Shown one piece after another: positions 34,494-46,700 of a stretch of 64,000 nucleotides of DNA. The number at the start of each line of letters is the position of its first letter. Positions within the stretch are counted from its first letter, which is position 1. Origin of the DNA: Marthasterias glacialis (lineage: Eukaryota > Echinodermata > Asteroidea > Forcipulatida > Asteriidae); contig OU452239.1 in the NCBI GenBank assembly GCA_911728455.2, positions 3,547,884 to 3,611,883 on the forward strand, given 5' to 3'. A program made the position numbers and the translations under genes. The notes under the pieces were generated by a model. That model saw only the letters and a list, made by a program, of their open reading frames with translations. It ran no database searches and was not told the DNA's origin.

Positions 34494-34771
34494 GTTGTTA
34501 ACCAGAATGGCCGAAGTGGGTACTTCCAAAGATGAGAAGGCTGCCTCCCCACCCCTGTGTGCCGTCTGTGGTGACCAAGCCAATGGCATGCACTACCGTG
34601 CCTTGACCTGTGAAGGCTGTAAAACGTTCTTCCGACGGAATGGGAGGAAAAGAGCGGATCTAAAGTGTGAGATGGGATCAAACGGAAAGTGTGTGATGGA
34701 CATGTACATGAGACGACACTGTAGTGGCTGTAGAATGAAAAAGTGTCTTGAAGTCGGCATGCGTCTAGACA
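34494..34771 (+). CDS. NR1H4-like: Receptor exon with start codon and the whole DNA-binding domain
   Basis: The exon follows a TG-rich tract ending in CAG at 34491-34493. The ATG at 34507 has A at -3 and G at +4, and it gives a 17-residue N terminus before the first zinc cysteine. Zinc ligands: Cys18, 21, 35, 38 (finger 1) and Cys54, 62, 72, 75 (finger 2). The recognition helix begins [10 protein letters not shown] (residues 35-44), with Thr40 at the last P-box position. The finger 2 loop has seven residues between Cys54 and Cys62, where FXR and LXR have five. The C-terminal extension begins [11 protein letters not shown]. The donor is GTAAGT after 34771 (phase 1; the split codon gives Arg89). 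Both fingers lie on one exon, whereas most vertebrate receptors split them. There is no long A/B domain, unless another exon adds one upstream. Confidence 0.94.
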
Positions 34772-37700
34772 GTAAGTTACTCAAAGATTTTCCGGCAACC
34801 CAGGGCTTAAATCTCAAGACAATCCAATAGAATTCTGGGCCCAATTTCTTGAAGCCTGTAAACACAAAAGCTTGTTAAGCACTGAAAAATCTTGCTTAGC
34901 AGAAAAAGGTAACCAGCCAAAATTCCATAAAGTTTGCGACTGGTGCCCAAAGATTATAGAGCACCGAAGGTGCAAGATGGGGAACTCAGACTGAAATGTG
35001 AAATCCCACTAGACGCCATTTCAGGAAGTAACTCTATTGATACAATAATAGCTCAGTGCAGATTAGTGCAGACAATGACCATTTCTATCAATCAATGGGA
35101 AACAAAACATTCACTTGCTGAAATGCCCATAAGATGCGTTTTTCAAATTCCAACAATAGATAGGCGCGCTGTAGTCTTTGCTGGTGCCCTACTCATTTTT
35201 GCTTTATCATCAAAGCAATTTTTCTGCATAACAGCTTTATAAAATTGGAGGTCATATCGTTCAGAACTTTCGCTGAACTTGAAATATTCATAAAACAACC
35301 ACCATAGATAATTCTTCCTATTGAACATTTACTGAAATTTAAGAGAGTGTTCAGCTTGCAATAAATCTTCAAAAGTAAGTACTTTAAAAAATACTTGACT
35401 TTGAAAAACACTTAAATGACTGGAATGTGATGTGTGGTGTCTAGTGGGTGTTTTGAGCTCTGCAATCAGCTCTAGGCAATCTCCAAGAACAGAAGAATAA
35501 CAAGTTTCTTGGGAATAGTAAGTAACACACATTTAAGAAATATTTCTTGCATTACTAAAGGGTTCCTTCTGAATGCAGTGCAGTAGGTTTTCGTTCACTA
35601 CCCAGACATTACTCAAAATTGTCATAAATAATTGTCTGCATATTGGAGTGTTTTTCCTTCAAGAAAGAAACACCTGCGTGCACACCTATCCATTATCCAA
35701 GAAAAGCTCCCCATGTGACACCATACACATCACGCCATGTTTTCTTTTGAGTGCATAATCACCCCCAAGAACTAATAACATAAAAAGTCTTATGGGTATT
35801 TTCCTGGTACATGTAGGTGTCCAACCTTAGAGAAAAAATCACTAATATCAATGACTATCTTAATTGCTTTTCAGCATGTTAAACTTTCCGAATGTCCCGT
35901 ACGTTTTGCACACTGCAATTTTTGTGTGTGTAATATTGGTTTACTTAAAACATTGCAAATGTCACAGCTAGAGGCCGATTTGCATTTGGATTACATTATT
36001 TAAAAAATTACATAATGATTACTATACAATAGTGATTACCAAAAAAAGAAAAGAACAAAAAAAGTTCACATAAATCAAAAAAAAAAAAAAAAAGCATGTA
36101 AAAATCGTACGTGTACTTGGACAAGCCAAAAGGGATTAAAAGGAAGGAAAAAAAGTTTATTGTACTTGTCCAAAGGAACCCCTAAACCTTGGACAAATAA
36201 CCAAACCCAGAACGCTTAATTAACAAGACCACACTGTAGAAGAACTTCACGTACATGTACATGAACGTAGAAGAACTCTGCAAAGAACTATACATTTGTG
36301 TACCGTACTGTATGGTGTACATTAAAGAGGTTTGATATTATGCAAGAGGCAATGCAATGACGTCATCTTAGAGATAAGCTATGATGATAGAATGGGAAAT
36401 GCACACATGCATGTGGCGCAGAGGATGGGCCAATGAGCAACTGTATTTTGACTTCTAACCAAGGGCGCCCTACTCAAATGACCTCATCTACATTTAAGGT
36501 CTATTGTAAGCTGGCATTGTGTAGCATTCAAAACCATAAGGATGATATTGACTGACTGGACAGACTGTGGGCTAAATATGTATTTTGTAGTACTATGCAG
36601 TTGGGATCCACAACACTGTCAAGTGATAGGATGGATGCGGGGTACTCAACCTGTGTACAACTGCTGGAGCAGATTTTGTAATTTGTAGTCAGAAGCAGAC
36701 AATACGGGCTAAGGAGAATGGACACAAAGGAATACGGAAGGGAAAAGGGAAACATAAAAGGGCATTATAAAAGGGAAAATACTTAAATGTGTTTAATAGA
36801 CCGATTGCACGACAATGTTTACATGTGGTCACGTGACCCCCTATCGGGTATGACGTCATACAGCTGGTAAAAAAATACATGTAAAGAAAACAGTTGATTA
36901 CGCTTTCGTTAAGCAATGAATTAGTTAATCAGCCCCTTTATTTAAAGTAGTATGGTGTGGCATTAATTTAAATCACATCTCTGTTTCATAATTTAACAGA
37001 ATTCTTCTGAAAGGAGGTTTTTTAAGCCATGCACTACCGGCGTCGGACGACTATGTAGCCACCCTTCTGTTATTTTGTTTGTAATGTTGGCCTAAATCAC
37101 TGTAAAAAAAGGATAAACAACGTTGGAAAAGTGAGCAGTAATACCTAGCCTTGCAGAATTTCAAATAGGCAAAGGAATCACACAGTTTTGGAAAGCAATT
37201 TATTTGGAGGATTTCAGCTCTAAAACTTTGAAATTTTTGTGTTGAAAAGTGTGTGGTGATCGCGGTTGTATGGCCTAACATTCCGTCGTGCACTGTACAC
37301 ATCGTGCACATTTATACGGTACTTTTACAATTTTCAAGACTTGCTGGAACTGTCCTTACTGGCTTTATTCAGCCACTTGAAGGTCTTTGGTACAAACTCT
37401 GGAATATCTATCTTTCTAGGCAGCAAGACACATGCACAGCCTCTCTGCAGTCCACTAGAACTGCAAGCTGTGAAATTGTATTTTGTTAAATTATTGTATA
37501 TTCATCTATACACGTATAGTATATCCATGTATACATGTACATACTACTGTCTTTGTATACAGTGTATGTAAAATGCAGCATAAAAATCCTTTCTTTGTTA
37601 TAATTATATGAAATTTTAATCTGAAGCCATGAATAATCCGCGACATGTGTGAAGGCAGTGTTGAAATGTATATCTGTGGGTAGCAAGCAATTATTTACCT

Positions 37701-40700
37701 GTTTACAGCCGGCCGATTCGCTAGCCTCTGGACAGAATTTAGACACGTCTTTCAGGCATGACAGGTGTTTTAACTGGTATTTGGCCAACAGACCATTGAT
37801 AGCGGAGAACAATGGTGCATGTACTTCCTCCACACCTCTGCTTTTCGTTGAAAGTTGTAGCCAACTGGACAAGTTGGACAACAGTTTGTTTAGTCCTCAT
37901 GGTGTTTTTAAAAGGCATTGTCCAGCGAACCAGTGCCAAAGATGTATGATCTGTGCTCCTGTGAGCTGTGCCTGAAAATGAATTTATTCTAGTGAAGAAA
38001 TTTAAAAGACCTAGTTATTTTATAACAAATAAAATTATTAAATCACGTTTTATTCTTGTGTGTGTAGATGGCTATAAAAATGTTGTTATTGAAATGACAA
38101 TCCTGGCCAACCACCCTACAATAAAATTTGTGCGATGGCCATGCCTGCTGCTGGTTCCCAGACATGCCAGAATTCAGCTATATCACAACGTTGTTTCGCC
38201 TGCATTTTGGTGTCGCAAGGCACCCGCCTGAAATTGAGCAGGCAGCGTGTAGAGTATATTTATTGTGCTCCACGAAAAAAATCATTTTTAAAAATTATTA
38301 GCTGTTCCGACTTTCAGTCGCAATAACTATTGTTTCTATCAAGATTTTTATTTTTTGGGGCTATTATTATTCTTTTCCTGAAAAACTCCATTGACTTAAT
38401 ACATGACTTTTCTTACACAATAACTCATTATTAAAAGAACAAAACACCAGACAAATTTTATACCATAAGAAAGCTTAAACCTTGACTGAGTGAAATGATA
38501 TAAAAAAATTATAATTATTAATTAACTAATCACGTTACAGCAACTTGAATATTTAACTAGAAATTGTGATTGTTTATTACAATCACAAGGCTGTTCCGAA
38601 GTTGTTTTACTTGGATTAAACACTTCAGACCTTTAAAATGTGCCTACTCGTTACATAGATTATGACAGTATGACAGTTGGCTCAGGAGATATGATTTTTT
38701 TTTAATTTAGAGCTTCCTATTTCGACTGGAAGTAAAGGTCAAAGTGGGGTCATGCCTGTTAACAAAATATCACATGTGACGTAAGCTACAAATGGCACAA
38801 AGATTATGAGTCTAGGACATTTGGCACAGGAAAAATGTGTTTTTAAATTTGGAGCTTCCTGTTTGGACCGGAAGTAAAGGTCAAAGTGGGGTCATGCCTA
38901 ATAACCAAATGTTACATATGATGTAAGCTACAAATGGAACAAAGATTATGACTCTACGACATTTGGCACATGAGATATGCTTTTTTGAAATTTATAGCTT
39001 CCTGTTTGGACCGGAAGTAAAGGTCAAAGTGGGGTCACACCTGTAAATCAAATGTCACATATGATGTAAGCTACAAAACAACACAAAGATGACGACTTTA
39101 TAGAAATTAGTTAAAAGAGATATGACTTTTTAAAGTTTTGAACTTCCTGTTCGGGCCGGAAGGAAAGGTCAAATTGGGGTCATATAATTGAGTAAAATGT
39201 CACACATGCTAGATGCTACAAAATGGCACAAAGATTATGGCTCTACGATAAGTACTTCGGGAGATTTGATTTTTTCACTATTAAACTTTGAATTAATGTA
39301 ACTCGATACCCAATGACGTCACGATGACAAAAACATGTTTGCCTTACTATGATTGTTTGTTATTTACAAGGTGGTATAACTTTTATTCCTATGCGATGCC
39401 TTTGAACTAAAACCCTAAAAATGCAGAGATTCTGCAAGTTTCATGTAAATAATCATTTACCGATAGAGGGGGCTATAGCATATGAGACGTCTTAGTAATT
39501 AGTTAATGACAGCCAAACTATCATCTGAGAACACAATAATATGAAGTTTAAAATGCTAAAAAATATAGCGCTACCCCGCCGCATTCATGTTTGCAGTTTT
39601 CCCCGAAAAAACCTGTATAGGTTCGCAACACCGCCTCCTCCCATTGTAATAACGTTGGAAAAACAGGTGAGTGCGTACCTGTGTACAAGTTTACAATCAA
39701 TTCTGAGCGGCGAAATGTGGCGCAGTCCCCACAACGTTGTACCAATGGTGCTCAGATTGAACAATAGACCGATTGCGCCACCTATGTTACGTGACCCCTG
39801 TTGGGTATACACACACGTAATCCTCCATAGGAAAGGGTGGTACGCATGGGATGATTAATGCATTTAGTTTATTCGATCGAGGCTTTTCTTGCTCAAAATC
39901 TGTGAGAGATATTCCCGAGTTTGTACCAAAGACCTTCAAGTGGCTGAATAAAGCCAGTAAGGACAGTTCCAGCAAGTCTTGAAAATTGTAAAAGTAACGT
40001 ATAAATGTGCACGATGTGTACAGTGCGCGACGGAATGTTAGGCCAGACAACCGCGATCACCACACACTTTTCAACACAAAAATTTCAAAGTTTTGAAACT
40101 GAAATCCTCCAAAGAAATTGCTTTCCAAACCTGTGTGATTCCTTTGCCTATTTGAAATTCTGCAAGGCTAGGTATTAATGCTCACTTTTCCAACGTTGTT
40201 TATCCTTTTTTAAAGTGATTTAGGCCAACATTACAAACAAAATAACACCGGTAAATGTTTATCTACATGAAACTTGCAGAATCTTTGCATTTTTAGGGTT
40301 TTAGTTCTAAGGCATCGCATAGGAATAAAGGTTATACCACCTTGTAAATAATAAACAATCATAGTAAGGCAAACATGTTTTCGTCATCGTGACGTCATCG
40401 GGTATCAAGTTACATTAATTCAAAGTTTAATAATGAAAAAATCATATCTCCCGAAGCACATATCGTAGAGTCATAATCTTTGTGCCATTTTGAAACTAAT
40501 GACCCCAATTTGACCTTTCCTTCTGGTCCAAACAGGAAGTTCAAAACTTTAAAAAGTCTCATCTCCTGAACCTTAATTTCACAAATTCGTATTCTTTGAG
40601 TTGTTTTGTAGCCTTACATCATATCTGACATTTTGTTTACATGCGTGACCCCACTTTGACCTTTACTTCCAGTCCAAACAGGAAGCTATAATTTTCAAAA

Positions 40701-43700
40701 AAGCATATCTCCTGTGCCAAATGTTGTAGAGTCATAATCTTTGTTCCATTTGTAGCTTACATCATACATGTCATATGTGACATTTGGTTATTCGGCATGA
40801 CCCCAGTTTGACCTTTACTTCCGGTCCAAATAGGAAGCTCTAAATTTCAAAAAGCATATCTCCTGTGCCAAATGTCCTTGAGTCATAATCTTTGTACCAT
40901 TTGTAGCTTACATTGAAGGTGACATTTTGATATTACGCATGACCCCACTTTGACCTTTACTTCCGGTCGAAATAAGAAGCACTAAATTAAAAAAATAATC
41001 AATTGTCCTGAGCCAATTGTCAAAGTCATAATCGTACCGTGTAGGACCATTTTCAAGGTCTGGAGTGTTTATTCAAAGGACAAACAACTTCGGAACAGCT
41101 ACGTGTTTGTCCACAAACACATATTGTCTAGTTTATTCTGTTATTATTCATTAATGGATCGTTTGGTTCGATCTCATTTGAAAGTTAATAACTTGGATTT
41201 ATTTGGATTTCTTTTTAAGGTAAAATCGGCTTGAGCACGGATCATATCTTTAAAAGGATGAAGCTGTCAGTTTAAATGCATGTAATAATAAACTGATAAA
41301 TAAGATTCATTTTGATAAAGGCTTATTACAAGAAGTTTTTTCTGTTTTCACCAGAACTGGTTGCAAAACTGTATGATGTAACCTTTACAAAACATGTTTC
41401 AGGCCTGTATACTTCGTTCTTGAAAAGGGCAAGGGCACCAAGGCATTTTCTCCATTGTGAAGTGCACCTCTATGAAGATTGTAAATTTTCATTTGGAACA
41501 TCTCAAGGGGCACCAAGGCAATTTTCGGGGCAATGGAGGCAATTGCCTCTGTTGCCTCCCAGAAGTATCAGGCCTGGTGTTCATTTCAAACTGTGCAAAT
41601 GGTTCTACATGGGTCAATTACCTGGATTTGCAAACAATCCCATTGACGTCAAGATACATTGTATGGTGTTTGTATCCATTTTGTTGCAAGATAAATGTCA
41701 GTATTGCTCTTCGCGCTGAGTACATTTTGAACAAAGAAACCCTTTTGAGAAAGTATAATTGTGACATTGTTTAAGCAAAGAGTATAAAGCTCTTGCTCTA
41801 AGGTTTAAAGGACCCTTGTGGTTTGTTCATCTTAGTGAATGTGTTTGTATATATGATGCAAGCGTGGAAAAACAAAGTACCTTCTGGTACATAGTTATTT
41901 GTAATGTTTCAGGCAAATAACTAAAGAAACAAAAATAAAGTTTATGTACATGTACATGTCATCATCATCATCTCCCTGCCTGTACTGTGCAGAAACCTCA
42001 CATGGAGTATAGTCACACATGGTGGTTGTGGTGAACACATGCAGGTGCAGACATTAGAAAAGTTAAAAAACAAAAAGAAACAGCTGGTATACATGTGGTT
42101 AAAAAGATGTTGGTGAAGCTGGGGGTTAACTGAGGTCGAGTCTGCCCACTCCAGACTTGAAGGTGTCCAGGGTTGGAGACTCTATAATACTGGCATGCAA
42201 CTTTTCAGCTGATCAGCTGATTTCCTCTTTTTCCTTCTAGTTTAGAGGCATAGAAAACTGAAAAACACAGTGCAAAGTTTTCTGTGTTTGGCAGTTTCCT
42301 CTTTTTTTGGAAAAGCAAAGTTGCATGTCTGATAATAATAAAAATAAAGCAAAAATTTATATAGTGCCCAATCCATCGAAAAAATCAATGCTCCATAGCG
42401 CATACAGAATAACATTTTTAAAAATCCCTTTAAACACAATGTAATTATTAGAATCAACAAGGAAAATATAAAAATCAGCATAAAATTACAAAGCACAATT
42501 GACAAGCAAATATAGAACCTAAACCATATTTTACAATGCAAAGGTAAATATATGTAAAACAGACCAGCTGTAGAATAAAATGTTTGTTAAAAGAGACATA
42601 TACCAAACTTAACTCCAAAAGAAAAATTAAAGAATGGAAAAAGTGCTGAAAGAGACCTTCAGTGGATAATAAAAACCACAACAACAACAAGAACAAATGT
42701 CTATAAAATCATAAAAATGCTTTTCGAAAGAAATAAGTTTTCAGCCCAGATTTAAAGACATTATCAATACTCTCTGTTTCCCTGAGGCACAAGTTCAGCT
42801 GGTTCCATAATTTAGGGGCAATGGCGGAAAAAGCTCTATCGCCAAATGTGCATAATCTGATGTTACAGTGCTGCAGTCTGGTTTTATCACATGACAATCG
42901 TGTGTTTCTACGAGAACTGGAACAAGTAGTATGCATAATCACTAAGATAGTCAGGGGCTGAACTAAGAGGCAGATTTTATACATGAAGCCAGTGCAGCTT
43001 CATAAGTACGGGGGTAATGCTCAAACTTCCTGGTTCCTATGAGAATCCTGACCGCAGAGTTTTGTACTCGTTGTAATGGTGCAAGTGTAGACTGGGGTAA
43101 ACCTGCAAACAAGCCATTGTAATAATCAATCTTAGACATGACTAACATTGTGATAACCTGCTCAGTGACAGAATAATTCTGGTATTGTTTTATCTTACTG
43201 ATATCATGCAGATGGTAACATGCATTATTTCAGCGCACTTCTGTGGTGTCTCATTTTTGAGAAATCAGTAAATAAATTTTAGATTTGAACCTTATTTGTA
43301 TGGTAAAGGAATTAAGAGCTGAGTAGTTTTACGGCTTTTATGGATATAGATGGCGTGGGTGGCGTGTGCGTAAAGTGCTCGCCTTTCACCAGAGTGGCCC
43401 TGGTTCGATTCCTGGCTAGGGCTCTCAAGTGCCACAAAGGTTTTTCTCTGAGATGTTCGGTTTTCCTCTCTCACATGGGTTGATGTGGCATGACTGCAGC
43501 TCAAACAACCTTGTAGCAGCATCCTTCGCAATTCATCTTCTCAGCTGCCAGTAAGGAGGATTAGCGTCCCAAATTATTATAGAACAAGGACCAGATTTCT
43601 TTTGCGGTAACACTTCTCCCCGAAAGACAATTATAAGACATGTTAGTTACCCGTCAAACTTCTCACCTCTTAAAAAAGTGTTAGTTTGTTTTGTCTGTTA

Positions 43701-46700
43701 AGGAAGTACATGTAGTATGTGTTGTGACAACTTCCCCAAACAAGGCAGTTTTTCAGGCAGGAAGTTTTTCCTGGATAGTCATCAACATGTATATTAAGTT
43801 CAGAAAGTACAATGTATTTAGGCATCTAACTTTGAGCTGATTTCCTCATTTTGGGTTTCTCAGTTGTGCCATTGAACATTGAAAATTAAAAAATACAGGC
43901 TTACAGAGTTTTGTTATGCCTGGAAGCCTATAAGCTTCACCATAGCAACAAAGTGAACAGTACAAAAGCTTTCATGGCCTAAAGAGCAAGTTACAAAACT
44001 AAAGTGGAATCACATCTTAACGATCAAAATGGTGAAGCCAATTAGGTAACCGTGGTGACCGTTAGATTAAGTTGGTAGTGTGTAAGATGTTTGTACATTC
44101 CCTAAGGGAGGAGGATGCTTTCCAGGTTTTGAGTGATTCTGAAATTTTTTTGATTAATGTATTCCTCATCCTACAGCTGTAAACGGAAATCTCTGAATTT
44201 TTCATGAGGTAACTGAAAGGCAGATTTTGAGAATGTGACAAGACGTAAGTCATGGGGGAAAAAATGATGGCGAGAAAGGGCAGGGACAATTTCTATAAAT
44301 ATATTCAATAAGGTACACACGTAGGATAGTAAAAAAATCTCTGCTAAGCAAGATTTTTGAGCTGAGCAACTTTCTGTGCTGAAATAGCTTGATGAATTTG
44401 AGTTCATGCTATAAAAACAATTTTTCTCTTTTTGTTAGGGTTATGGGATAAAGAAAGAATTAAAACACGAAAACCCATCGTCAAGAAATCGATACCCAAG
44501 GGTGTTGCTACTGAAGCTGATATGAGTAACGTAGCAGTGTCTGGAGATCCAATGTGCTCATCGAGCGTTCCGGTGACTCACGGAGAAACTCAGAGTGTAT
44601 CGTCAGAGGCAGTATTGTCCACCATTGACACTGAACTCTTTGAGTCTCACTTGCAGCTAGCAGCCAAGATGAAGGCAGCCTACTTGCAATCGCAGGAACT
44701 TGCTAAAAGAGAACAGGTGGGATGAGGACATACATGTAGCAAAATCATTCAAAATTTTCAGCGGGACTTGTAAAAAACACAGTATAAAATGATCAGTGTC
44801 GGGTAAAACCATATATACTGTATGACCCCCCTTCTTGAATTAAAATTTCAGAAAGAATTTCAAAGCCTAAGACTTTTTTCCTCTGTCTACTCATTTTGTT
44901 CTCAAAAAATGAAAAAAAGGGAAAAACATTTTTACAAATGATCTCACTATGAAAATCAACTAACTAGCCAGAGTGTTTCATTTTGTTTCACTGTGCTACC
45001 TGTTAATTACTTCTGACAATTTCTTATTGAATCCTTCGGAATTTGAACAAACTCTGCCATTTGATTTTAGTAGTTGTTGCTAGATTTTGGGCAGTCTTAA
45101 TCAATGGGAATTAAAATACCTGCATTGGCTTTCATAGATTGACTGTTTGAATTTTCAAACATGTAGGTCTGCCTAAGTGGATGACAACATCTGTATGTAA
45201 TGTGATTGTTTGTACATTCCAAATACTATGTCCAATATATTTTCATTTATTTTCACAGTCAAACAAAGTTCCCGATAGAATTCTGGAATCTGTTGCAGCA
45301 GCCAAACTCCCACAACAAAATCCGCAGTCAGAAAAAGGAAAGAGTAAAGAACAACCCGGTGGAAGTAGAGAAGTACTGAAAGCCAAATTCAAGACGGATG
45401 TGGCTATAATTGACATTCAACAAAGGCCAAGGGAGAGGGTTATGTCTTCAAATGCCCAAACCAGGTTGGTAGGGAAACAAGGCAAGCATCTAGTCATTGA
45501 AGACGTAGTCAGGACGGAGTTCATCCCAAGCACCGATGTGGCCACCACTTCTGAAGTAGCTGCAGTGAAACCACCATTAGATACAGAAGGAACGTCAGGA
45601 CCCTCTCGGGAGAGCAGTAAGTGTAGAACTCAGGTTGATGTAACACTTGCTTCAAGTTTAACCACTGCAGCTACTGAATTCAAATACCAAGATGTTTTGC
45701 CAGCCAGAGACATCCTGCCTAAAAGTGAGAAGGTAACCTCTCCAACAAAGAGCCCCTTGTGGAAGGATCCTTGTATATCAGGAAAATCAGAGGTTTCTGT
45801 CCAACGGAAAAGGACTGTTTCGGATTCTTGTATTTTAAGTTCAGCTGTTGGTGACAGCCATGGTGGTTCCACTTCTCGGGAAGAGAAACAAAAATCTTCC
45901 CCCTCCTCTCAATTGCCTCAAGAGATGAAGTTTAAAAAAAGCCATCCTAAATTTTACAGATCTAAATCAGATCTTAGGAAGAGTCCTGACACCACAGGGA
46001 GCCCTTCAGTATCCTATGAAAATATCCCAACACTGCCTTCATTCGTTCAAAACAACGACCCTTCAGAATCGAGTTTGTCCAACGTGGCACTTGCTTCTCC
46101 TATCAAAAGCCTGGACCTTGGGACTCATTCTACATGTACATCAAACATTGTCAACGATCCCAGTCAAAATACAACTACTGGGAAGGTAACGAACACAGAT
46201 GCTTCTGTCCCTGGTTCTGCTGCCGCAGGCCTCTCCTTAGACCTGAGTGATATCTCTAAGAGCATGGGGTTGGACACAGCAGTCTTCAAGCACTTTATGG
46301 AGGTGATGATCTTGGTGTTGAAGAACATGACAATGTTTGCAAAGTGTCTTCAGGGATTCAGCACTCTTAGCTGGGAGGATCAAGCTTCACTGGTTAAAGG
46401 TAAGCTAGTTTAGTCTTGAGATTTGAGGGTCTACGCTTAGGCATAAAAAAAAAATGTTATGTTGGCGCAACCCGACCGACCCTAAAAATATGGCCGACCC
46501 TGGATATATTTTTTTTTCAAGGGAAGAAATTTAATGATTAAAATCTATATAAATTAGTTATAAATACATTTGAAACAATTTCTGACCGTTTCTCATTGTT
46601 GTATTGTCTGACGCTAGCGTTCGTGGTGGAGTGCACAATGTTGCACAACGATCGAACATGCAGCAGAAGATTGCGCAGGCCCTATTAATGTACATGTACA

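Noticed and set aside
41312-41774. Overlapping frames of 135 and 105 codons
   Set aside because: They contain GGGCACCAAGGCAATTT-type repeat sequence and no domain. The two frames overlap with equal quality, as chance frames do.
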